From Apus apus (Eukaryota > Chordata > Aves > Apodiformes > Apodidae): a DNA stretch of 64,000 nt. Below the pieces are notes generated by a model. That model had not been told where the DNA came from, did no database searches, and was given only the letters and a program-made list of their open reading frames with translations. Shown piece by piece: positions 1 through 12,100 of the stretch (the stretch's first letter is position 1; each line of letters begins with the position of its first letter). Where the stretch lies: positions 169,414,274 through 169,478,273 of the forward strand of contig NC_067282.1 in the NCBI RefSeq assembly GCF_020740795.1, in the 5' to 3' direction. The translations under genes were made by a program, and so were the position numbers.

Positions 1-82
1 CTTCTTATTTGTTTTTTTCTCTAAGGTTTGTATGATTTTACATTTGTTTAAAAAAATGTCTTTTCCCCTTCCCCTCTTAAAG

Positions 83-180
83 GTAGAGACCTGTGGGTTC
101 TTGTTCTGGGAAGGTTTCCAACCCATCATAAGATTGGCATTCCAGAGTTCAAGTATGTTGCTAATATGCATGGGGATGAG
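83..180 (+). CDS. CPM: CPM exon with first two zinc ligands
   Basis: Acceptor CTCTTAAAG and donor GTATGT flank 98 nt. Two bases complete a Gly codon from the missing upstream exon. It reads [11 protein letters not shown] and then [16 protein letters not shown], the HxxE zinc motif of M14 carboxypeptidases, and ends in phase 0. Confidence 0.95.
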
Positions 181-3100
181 GTATGTTTCAACTTTTGCAA
201 TGTCATTTATACCAAATACACTTACCAGAGGTTTAGAGTGAACTTGTCTCAGGTGTGTGCTACTTACTACTGAGGGATGTCATACCTCAAAGAGGACCTA
301 ATATGTGTGTATTTCTTGAGGAATTTCAATAATAAACTTCCTTTTTTTTTTTTTTTTTTTGATGGAAGAGCTTTAGAAGACTTTATATTTTGGTAAAGAA
401 TCCTCCATCTAAGACCTCTCTTAAGTAGAGACCTTTGTCTTCTCCATGTGAGTAAATCCAAAGGCTTTACCTTTCCTGGCAGTGAGTCAGATGCAGTAGT
501 TTGCTGGTACATGATTATTGCCTAGGCATGAAGTATAACGGATAGAACTCTTCAAATACATCCAAAGATGGAATAATAATTGCTGTGAAGCATCAAATTA
601 TTTATTTTAGGAAGAAAATTTATCTTGGAACCTTAAGCTAGGAATACCTACCTATTCACTTGAGATAACACAGTGAATACAAAACAAAAAGCAATTTCAG
701 GATTGACTTGCTCTGGAAAAAATGCCCACTTATTAAGGATAAAGGAGAAGATGGTAGTTATGAGCCTTCCTGGTGTTGTATGTGAATCTGGAACAGAAAG
801 GCTCAAAGCTTCACTCTTCCATAGAATCTTTTCTTTCTTTCCCTTATTCAGTTCCCTTATTCTGCTTTACATGCTTAGATTAGTCATGTTCAGGCTAAGT
901 TTAAACTACACAATGTATTTCTATGCAGCTTTTAGCGTGAAGGGTAAAGTTGACGAAAATGGTGGTATTTTTATATATGTGTGTGTGTATATATGTATAC
1001 ACACATATATATCCTAGACTGTGAATTCCCAAAACTAATAAAAATAGATGTAGTAGGAAGTGTATCCTATGTTAAGCATAACATATCACAAGCTATTGCT
1101 ATTACCAATACTGTGTGTGAACACTTGCATGCCTACAGGCACTTGTGACATTATGTGCCAAGAATTTTCCCCAAGTTAGACTAGTTTTACCTTGTTTGAG
1201 AGTGGCTAAGCTCAAAGTGCTACTGGGAGTCTGACTGCTTTGGAATGTAACTGTGTGGGAGGGAGCTGATTCATGGTTTCAAATGAGTACATGTGTTACT
1301 GGATGCCCAAGATAGGGTTTGCAGCTCCTAAAACCTGGTGTGTGTCAGAAAGGGTAGTCCAGGGTGCCTAGGAACTGAGGCTCCATGTGACAATCCCTAC
1401 AGATTGCTGAAGAGAATTAGAATAGAATATAGAATCATCCTGGTTAGAAAGGACCTTGAATATCATGAAGTCCAACCATAACCTAAATCCAGCTACCATA
1501 ACCTAATGTACCTGTTCATTGCTTACCTATGGCTACAGATGACCCAGCTTTGGTAGAAAAGAGATAGAGGGCAGGGTACTATCTCGTCCAGAATGGCCTG
1601 GCCCTTAAATCAAATATTCCTGGACTGTGGAAGGCCACTCCTATTGAAACCTCCACAAGTAAGCACTCCTGCCATTATCACTGCCCAGCTGGATAAGCAC
1701 AAGGATCTCTGACCATGGAAACATGCTCTGTTTGCATATCCACAGGGTCAGGAATTGCTGGAGAGCAGGCAACCTAGATCACTGCCTAGGATCTGAATTT
1801 TAATATTGACTTTGTGAGGAAATCGTGCAATACTTCTTACATTTGAAACCATGGCTGAGTTTCTCTGAGCAGGGTGGATCCTTGAGCTGCTTAGGTATTA
1901 TAGAGCACTAAGTGCCATGTTGCATTCTAGCTTGTTCATTTGGCCAAGCTTATACCTAGGGAAGATTCTGGCAGCAGGGGTAGCCCTCCCTTTTAGGCCC
2001 CCATAATGATCTTTGCCTTATGGGTTTTTTTGTGTATGAATATAACACACATTTGGTCTTTGTTTTTGCTATCTGACCATAAATGCATTTCAGATGGCAG
2101 GAAATGAATTCCTCATATAGAGAAGCATTGGAGAACTTGAATATTTTTTTCCCATAATCTAAAATTCTTCTGGACTAGTCACTGGGGAAAGATTGAAGTA
2201 CCCTTGCGATATATCAAGCAGATAAGTTTTTGCACTAAATGTGGGACAAGCTTCAACTTGTGTTCCACAGTGTTTCATAACTTTAAATTGTAGGAGTGAT
2301 CCAGTTAGGTCTTTTGTGCTTCAGTGATGCTTTACATAAATGTTACAAAGGGCAAAAGGTTATTTTCTCAAGTGTTGTTTGGTGGTGCTGCCCTTCTGAC
2401 CTGTCACGATCACACAAATGACACCTCTTTTTTTGACTCAGCTGTCTGGCTGCTCCTGAAAGCTAGAAGTTGGGGGGGGGAGAGCCTGAATTACATGTGT
2501 ACAGGCTGTCCACACATGCTGCTGGAAGAAAACCTAGGTTATTTGGAGAGATGCCCAACAGGGAAGTTCTACTAAAATATAGAATCTTAGAATGGTCTGG
2601 GCTGGAAGGGACCTTGAAGATCATCTAGTTCCAACCCCCCCTGCCATGGGCAGGGACACCTTCCACTTGATCAGGTTGCCCATCCAACCTGGCTTTGAAT
2701 GCTTCCAGGAAGGGGACATTCACAACCTCCCTAAGAAGAGGTTTTTGGTTTGTTTGTTGTTTTTTTTTTCAGAACTGGAAAGATTTATTTATTTATTTTT
2801 TAAAAAACAAACAACCAACAAACTCTACGACATGACCAGCCACGATTTACATTATTTTATTTTGTGACCACTGTTGCCAAATAGAGTGAACTTTTGCCCC
2901 ACATCCCCAGAGATGCAACAAATTACTTCTCTCATTTTTTGGTGTGCCTTAATGAAGTTTGACACCATTTTTAGCAATACTTTTTTTGTTTAACCCAAAC
3001 CAGATCATCAGAGGTAAATCAGTCACTTGCAGCTAGGTGGGACTTAAATAAAAAATGGCACTAATAAACTGCACAAAATGCATAAGCCTGTGAAATGTTA

Positions 3101-6100
3101 AATAGTCTGCACTGAGGAAGATGAGGGAGAGGTAGCTTGCAGTTCTGAGGCAGATGTCATTCTGAATTAAGCAGCAGCTTCTCTTGTCCTAGGCTTGTAC
3201 TGAAGGATCTGTTCTTCCTCAGTATGTTCACCTGCACATTCCTCTCTGGTGCAGAACTCATTCCACTCAGCATTGACTGCAGCCAAACCCCCAAACATTC
3301 CTAAATCATAAATAGAGCAGAACTGTTACCTTTTAACCTTAATCACCTGTACCAGTGTCTTGAGTCCAATCTATGCAGCTGAACCATAGGATCTAATTAG
3401 AAGGCTGTTCCTAAACCATGTATATCAGTGAAACCCTGTAAGAAGAAGCATGGCTGAATGAAATGTAAACTACCTGAGTGTTTCTCCTTGTTCCATTTCA
3501 TGTATTATGTGTATGGCATCCTTGACTTTCTGCAGCTATGGTGTAACTGGGCCATCACAAGGTAAAGTCTTTTGCAGATTTATAATGCTGGTACTGACCC
3601 TTTTCTCCTAAATCATCCAGTGCTGATTGCTTTCTTTTCTTAGAATGATAGCACTTTGCCTCCTTCATTATGTGAAGCTGAGCTTGTACTGACAGGCCTG
3701 AGCTAACCTACATGAAAGGATATGTTATATGTTGCTGGTGTATCTTGTGATTTGAGCTAGAGCAACTAGGTCCTATTTTCTATGTCATCATAGACATAGT
3801 CATATCCACAGAAGGGTTTCCTGATGATTTATTAGGGCATGAGCAATAGAGGACTCAATAGGTTTATTTGTAATCTGTATAATTGGGGCTTAAAAAAGCA
3901 CACACCAAACTAACGAGTGTTGTGTAGAATTTCTCACCCTGGTTTCCAAAAAATAGCTGGAAGCTGCATTTGTACTAGCAAAACACCACTATAAAAAAAA
4001 TGTGCTTCTACACAATCTACTGTAAGGAATTTTCAGCACGTATTCTTATGTCCTTTGTATTGTGCAATATAATATGAAAGTGATGTGGCTGGGAAAAAAA
4101 TATATACCCTAGAAAAGAGAATTAAAATATATATATATTTCTTGTTTAGCAAATTGTTTTCTACCTGGCTTCAGTATCAGCTGATGTCACATAGAGAAGG
4201 TCAGAAGCGCCAGATATTTCAAACTGAAAGCGACCAAATCTGTTTGCTAACAACAGACTTCAAAAAAAGCTGGATGCCACTGAGATCTCATTCAACACAG
4301 GCAGAGCTTCTGCCTTGCTGTGTTTACCTTTTAACTTATCTTTACTCCCACTCTTCTGAGTGGGAAAAGAAGAAGCGATTCATTTCTCAGCCAGGTAAAG
4401 CCTGTGCTGAGAAGCTTGAAGTCCGTGGAATTTGTCCAGGTGATGACATCTTATGCCAGTTACTAGTTCAAAAGCAGGCTTTATGTTGCCATTTCCTTCA
4501 ATGATAAACCAAGGAACTGCAATTCCCTGTCACCCGTGTGGTAGTTCCTCACATTTCTGTAGTGATTGCTGCTATAGAAATAAGTGTGTAAGTGCCAAAC
4601 TGTATTTGCACAGATAGTTGCTTCAACACTGGTGTATTTTAGTGAAGGACAAACAAAGTGAGTAGTCTCACAGCCATGCACCATAATTAGTGCTGTACAA
4701 CTATTAAAAATATAACGTCTCTTAAGTGTGGCATTTAAGTGGTAAATGAGGGTGGATTATCGGTTTCTCTGCTGTACCTCCACTTCCTTCAGCAGAATGG
4801 GGCCTGGTCCATAGAGCTGTAAGGGCTGGAGCAAGGAGACTAACAAGACTATGTTGCTCTGAAACAGGTCTTACCTGATGGTTTGGATCTTTCTTTCAAC
4901 ATAGTACAACTTAAGAACCAGGCCACGATTAAGGAAATAATTTTAATCATAAAATGGGCAGAGTCTATCCACCCATAGTCCCCTGGTATTAGGTGTCTAT
5001 CATGTGGTAACAAAAATGTTTTTAAAACTGGTGCTGCAGTGAAGTGTTTCAGTGCAGGTGCAATTGGAGCTAATCTTTTAACCTGTTGCTGCTGGGGCTG
5101 CTTGAGTAAGGCGTTCAGTAGCTGAGCAGGGTGCTGACCCAGCCACGCCAGGAGTGGCAGTCAGCAAGTTTACAGGGTACATCTACAGAAACAGGAGTCA
5201 ACACCCTTTCCTCTGGTGTTGATCCATGCCCTGACACATGCATGCTTCTTCATTCAGGACTTACCCTGAGGTTCACTGAAAGCCTTTCTTGCTGACTCTC
5301 CCTTTGGGGCACACAAGGAAACTGACAGCTGAAAGTGTACAGAGGAGCTTAGTGTTTAACTCCCTAGAAGTGGGAGAAAGGGTTTTCCTTTTCTTTGGGT
5401 CATCCCTTAGCTGAGCTGCAGCAAAATGATACACTTGGGCATTGCCCTGCAATTAAAACCAAATTTTCACCATATCTTCTCAGAGCACATCAAGACTGTT
5501 CCCTGGTCTCTACATCTTCATATTAGAATAGTGGCAGATTAAGGTGTCTGTCCTTGGCTTTACTGTCAGCAACCTACCTCCACTCTCTCTAGATCCTTTA
5601 TTTGAAGCTCTAAAGTAAGAGTAAATGTCTCAACTTTTCTCCACGGTTACAGCTGACCTCTAGTAACAGGGTAAAGCTTGGCTGGGCAGGAGATGCCTTC
5701 CACGGGCTTGATCAAAACTTGACCTATACTTTCTGAGAAATAAAAACGTTCCCTCCCCTCAGACACCTCCAGATGTTATTTCTCAAGAAGTGCAGAGCTC
5801 CCTAAACCTAAACTTAAAACACCCCTCTATCACCTCACCAAAACAGAGTGGTAATAAATACAATCTACCCTGCCGGGGAATGATGAAAGTACCAACTCTG
5901 TGACAGAGATTAGCTGAATTGTTTGATGTACTAAATACTCAGGTGCAGCAATAACTATACAAGGAATCCTATAAAATAGGATTAGTGTTTACAATACTGT
6001 ATATTTAAGAAAGTCTGGATTTAACTCTTAAATGTGAAGAATGTAATCTATGAAAAGCAGATCAACTTCCATTCTTTTTAAACATTGTCCCTTCCACCAC

Positions 6101-9100
6101 ACTTTCTTGTGGCCTTTATTTATTTTTTCCTCATTCTTTGCCCTTTCTTGTTCCCATGCTCTTCCTTTTCTGGCTGTTTTTTTTTTGTCACGCACTACAG
6201 AGAAGTAGGATTCCCAGTTTCTCCAGTGAGCAGTCCAGTCTTGTCTGTAGTTTAGCTACCTCTGTGGTAGGGCTGTTCTTGTTGATTCTGAGTCTGTTAG
6301 CTTTCTCTCTCATGCCCAGGGCTGTGATTTGGCTGCCTTCTCTCCCTTCCTTTCTTTCCCCGTACTCCATGTGCTTCCCAAGATACCTATCACTCAGAGC
6401 TGGAACTGAGCTGTCTGTACAAGACAGGTTCTGTTGCATCTTTTAGATTTCACAGAGTAAATTTATCAAACCTACAGAGCAGTGTGCTTTCATGTACTCA
6501 GGAACTGTTTTGAAAGCTACTGGCAGTGGAGTAAATTAAGTACCTTTTCCCAACTTGTCAAAGCCCATTTGCTGAAGTGTCTAGAAAAAGAACCACTTAG
6601 TTTCTGGCACAGTATATGCGTTTGTGAAACAGCTTCCCCTAGCAGGTCACAGGATGGTGGCTTGCAGGAGACCACCAGGAGCTGGCAGGCAGGGGTTAGA
6701 AAACTTAGGAACAAATCTGCTGGAGGGCAGAGTAGGAAGAGGTCCTTCTTTTTCCCTGAACAAACAGCAGGGCAGAATTGCTTGAGTACCAACCTGAGGA
6801 CCATGGCTGCCTTCAAGTATGACAGTTAAAGTGATGTGATCCATAACTTAGCAGAGTGCGCTACTGCTGGACAGTGTGTTCCTGTTTACCTTAACACCCA
6901 GAACAGAACTTGCCCAATGCACCAATGTGAAAATGCAACAAGACATGAGTGCAGCAAATAGCTGTGGAGAAACACCTCTTTTCCCCTGCCTGATGTCACC
7001 CACCTTTTACCTTAGCCTGTACCAGCCTGAAAGCAAGAAGATGTTTATCTGTGACACCAGTTCACCCAGTAATGTTGCTCCATGTTCCTCAGTCTAGAAA
7101 AAAATTATAATTCTTTGCAATTTTTCTACTTCTGTGGTGCAAGACTCATTCTAAAAGATACCGAGGTGCTGTGGCTCTGGACTAGAGCCTGCAGTGATTT
7201 ACCAGGCTTTGTTCTTGGCGATAAGTAGAGATAAAAATCTCCAGAGCACATTTGCAAGTCTTGATTTGTTCCCATCCCAGCCAGAGCTTAGGAACCCTAC
7301 AGTGCCCTTGAGGCATGGGTCACAGTGCTATAGAAAGTGCTCCCGGTTTCTGAGGTAGAATAGGATTGTTCTTAACTCACCAGAGCTGGAAATTGCCACT
7401 AATTTGCCTGAAATATGATAGAGTAGACTAAAGGGAGAAAAGCTCTGCCAGCTTTCATGACCTATACAAACTTACACGAACAAAAATACGTTTACAGTTC
7501 CTCTGCTACTGCCTTTCTTTGATCCAAAGTCTGCATCCAAATGTCCTTCCATCTCTTTTTCTAAGAATGTATGTATATCTGTTTGGTTTTCCTAATGCCT
7601 GAGTTCATGGCATTAAAATAAAGCAATATAAGAGAGAATATAACAGAAGTGTCTACGGGGCCTCTCCTTGATCCTTTTATCCCATAAAAGGGCAAGAAAA
7701 AATCATGCTCTGTAGCACCCTGAAAGCATGGCAGGTGTCTCCCTTTCTTCTGCACCACCACTGCCACGGGGTGCTGCACAGCACTGATGCTTACATGTAG
7801 GGCCCAGGGTCCCTCGGGCATCAGCGCAGAGCTGACTCTGCAGGGCAGCTGAGATAATGCAGTGGTGCCTTTTCAAGCCCGCATCATCTTTAGCAGGCAG
7901 GCTCTGCAGTTTCAGTTTTCGATAAGGTTCTGTCTGTTCCATGTGGGATTTAAGCAGTGCAGCTGACACTGTCAGTTTCCCATTACAGGAGAAGCTCTGG
8001 TTGATCTGGGTTTAAATGCTTGTGAGAACTCTTCCAGTGACTCCTTGAAAGAAGTCTATTAAGTTACTTTAAATAAATTTAGGGAAGAGCATGAAACAAA
8101 GCAGTGCTGACCAGAATGCTTTTGTATGCCTGTGTAAGCCAGTAAGAAAGGCATGTCAATGCATGGTGAGGGGTCTTTTTTTTTTTTTTTTTTTTTTTGT
8201 CCATAGCAGACTTAAAATGAAATCTGTGCTTCTTCATACAGACTGTTGGAAGAGAAATTCTGCTCCATTTGATCGACTTCCTGGTGACCAGCTACAGACG
8301 TGACCCAGTTATTACCCGGTTACTCAATAATACCCGGATTCATATCATGCCAACGATGAACCCTGATGGATTTGAAGCTACAAAAGTGCCTGATTGTTAT
8401 TACACACGAGGAAGGTAAGGGTGGCTTAGGAGGGTGGGAGCAGGTAAAGGAAATGGGTGGGGAGTAATAATAGGAGATAGCCAAGAGACTGAATCATACT
8501 TGGTGGGGCAGATAGCCCAGAGGATGTGTTAGCGCTAATTTTGGCCCGTGTTGTTCTGAAGACACACTGTTACGGCACAGAGTTTTTGGAAGACTGAGTC
8601 AGATGGGTGTTTATATGTGTATGGCTAGAGAATTGGTCAGAATGGTGTAATGACCTAACCGTTTAGGCAGGAGACCCAGACTGCAAATAGCAGCACAAGT
8701 TCTATTTAGACCTTCAGGGTGCTACAAAAAAAAAAGAAGGAAAACTGCACCCACAGGTATCTATTTCAACTGGAGAACTCTGTATCCCTTAAAGAGAGAG
8801 AGGTGTGTCTAAACTTGTTGCATGGACTCCTACAAATACATTTAAAGATCATACTGAATGCAAATTTATTGGGAGGGAGGAGTTATACAAGCAGAGCTCG
8901 CTGTCATAGGTGCTAATAGTAGTGCTAGGAAAATTATGCAGAAGAAAATGTGACCTAGCATTGCATCCTGTGCTGCTTTTGTGTTCTTTAATGCACCTGT
9001 TGCAGAGACTGAAAAGGGGAAGAAAAGTTTAACAAGCTAGAAGGGAGAAGAAGAGGAGAAAGTGAAAGGATGGGAAGAAAGGCCAAAGGGACAAAGCTGG

Positions 9101-12100
9101 CATGTGCAGAAGAAGCAAACTCATGAGTTAGAAGTTGCCATGATCCCTGACCACGGCAATGTCAGAAGCAAGGGAAAATGTAGTTTAGGTAGTTTAGTTA
9201 TCTTGGACTATGGAGTAGGCCCTCCTTTTTATTAGGAGAAAAAATGATTCCTCAGCAAATAGACACCACCTTTATGGAGGGGTGGTATTTTTTATCCCCC
9301 GTCAAATAGAGTTTAACTGACAAAGTTTAAAAATTGATGTAGCTTATGCTAAAGTACCCTCTTTGCTCTTGTACTCCCCTGTCTGAGTGAAAAAGCAAAA
9401 AAGCATATGCAAAGGCTGGACCTTCAGAGACAAGGAGAAGAGAATACATCCTGTGTTTTAATCACATTTTTTGCTCTGTCCAAGTGACAGTAGTACAAGG
9501 GACACAGCCATTCAGTAGTTCCTTTGTCTTCTGTACAAGTGGGAAAAAACACATATAGAAGGACAACATCTTCCTTCTCTGGGTCAGGTTTTCCTAATTA
9601 ATGTATGTGTAGGTGTGTGCATGTTAAATATATATGCCTGTTAAGTATTCTTACTGTTTCTACCTGAAATACGACAGAAGAATTCTGTTGTGTCCTGTGA
9701 CAATTCCACTGCTGCCAGAAAGCAAACTGAAGTCCATCTTCTGCCTGAGGAGATTCGCAATGGTCACTATACCTGTTTCCTGAGGACACTAACATGCCAC
9801 AGATCTTAAGTTCTGGGAGGCTGGTGATGTGGAAGTGTCTATAGGCAAAACAGTAAAGGGGATGTCTTCTTTCTTTCTAAGGTACAATAAGAATGGAGAA
9901 GATCTGAACAGAAATTTTCCTGATGCCTTTGAAACTAACAACGCCAGCATTCAGCCAGAGACTCAAGCAGTAATGAACTGGATAAAAAATGAAACATTTG
10001 TCCTTTCAGCAAACTTGCACGGGGGTGCCCTGGTTGCCAGTTACACCTTTGATAATGGTAACTTAGGTAAGCTGGTAACAAGCTGTCTTCTTCATGGCTG
10101 GTTTGGTTTAGGATCACTAGCTGTACCAAAGCAAAATGTATAGGGAATCCTCCAGGGTCTTCCAGCTTTTGAACTGGGATGGGCAGACTTTGGTGAACCC
10201 TGTCAACGTTCACTGCCTGATATGACTGTCTGGGAGATGTTTAATCCTGTGTGTTTTACCAGTGAAGATCTTTGTCCCGCAGTTACCGGCACTTCGAACG
10301 GCTACAGCAGGTCTCCAGATGACGACGTCTTTATTCATCTGGCAAAAACCTATTCTTTCAACCATGCCAGCATGTACAAAGGCACTGGGTGTGACAGCAG
10401 ACAAACCTTTCCAGAAGGCATTACCAACGGGTATTCTTGGTACCAGCTGGAGGGTAAGAATATCAGTGATATTTTTTTCTGCTGCTTCAGATGATGATGT
10501 TCTCCCTTTCTCCTGCCATCTTTGATGATGAAAGGGCTGCGATTTTGCCCAGAGTAGGAGGTTGACAAGGGAAATAAGCATGTTTGCACAGATTCTCTGA
10601 GCAGGACTTAAGTGTTTGCAGACTCTCCCAGTCAGCAGTTACACAAGTGACCAAGGCAGTCTCTGCTGTCTGGCTGCTTCTGTGCCCTTTCTCAAGATCT
10701 GTAGATTACACACACATGCATGCACTGGTGTGGCACTAAGGCCTTGTCCTTTCAGAAAGAAAAACAATGTTCTGTTCATAGATAATTTTTTTTGTTGTTA
10801 TGTTTGATTACTGAAATAAGTGTTTTCATTACTGTTTTATGTGTAGCCAAATAGCATCTAGGCCCTGTGTACCGTGTGTTGCTTTCACAGTCTGAATTCA
10901 AAGCCTGAGAAGGCTCTTGGGACAGTTTTGGCAGTGGCAAACTCTATGCCAGCATGTGAATTGATCTGCCCCTACTTAGTTGGGAATGCTTGAATGAATT
11001 TAAGTCATAGACCCACCCTTCCTCAGCCATAATAGTCACCATTCCCAAAACACCACTGTGCTTCAGAAAACACCACTCTTCATGTAACTAGAGTAATTAA
11101 GTTGGTTTTCCCTAGGAGGCAGTAAATACAAGTGTGGCATTGAGCAGTAAATTATCTGATGTACTTTTCTGACAGGTGTGATGCAAGTACCAACATTTTA
11201 AATCTCTTTTTTTTTTTTCTCTTTGGGCTTGAACTTGGTGCTTCTTTGCTGGTAAACACTGTTTTATTTCACTTTTAAGGTGGAATGCAAGATTACAACT
11301 ATGTCTGGGGACAATGTTTTGAAATTACATTGGAGCTGTCATGCTGTAAATATCCTCCAGAAGACCAGCTGGAAAAATTCTGGAGAGACAACAAAGTTGC
11401 TCTGATAGAATATATAAAACAAGTGCATCTAGGTGGGTATGCACAGGGGGAAGGGAGCTAAAGGCCAAGCCAGGCTGATGGGCAGAGTTCTGGCATGAAC
11501 TTGGGACCTGTCACTTCTAGATAGAAAGTGCTATGAGGCCAGGGCTCGGTGAGGGAGCTTTGTGTGTCAGCTGTGGGGCGATGGGCTCTACTACTACAGT
11601 GGTGCCAGGGGCTTAAAATGTGCTGTGGCAGGAGCAAGGGACAGGCCTCTGGGGCTGTCTTCCCATATAGCCCCTCAGGGAGTCCACTTTCCTGAGCAAG
11701 CCATTTATTACAGAAGTCTCCAAACGTATGCATGTGCACATGCACAATGTTTCTGTTGCTTATCTTGCATTTTATTGCCCAGAATGTCAGACTGCTGTTT
11801 TATTTTTGCTTAATGCCAGTGTTGCCTTGAAAGGTGGTGTGTGAGAATTTAGGGAAGCTACTTCATAAGCAGACATTGTTGGTATTCTGCCAGTGGGAAG
11901 TACTAGATAAGAGGATGACTTATTCTAAATTAAAACCAAACCAAAACCAAACCAAAACAGAAAAACCCCACCAAAAACAAAACCCAAAAAAGGCAAAAAA
12001 ACCTCAAACCAGCAGTGAAGATTGAAGCTCTCAGTAAAAGACACATACAATAAGTATATATGTTGCTTTCAGCAAATGAGATGTAGAAGCAGAGATTACA

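Noticed and set aside
4085-4504. 139-codon open frame in a CPM intron
   Set aside because: No recognisable domain, no supporting splice or promoter context, and ordinary length for 64 kb of sequence.
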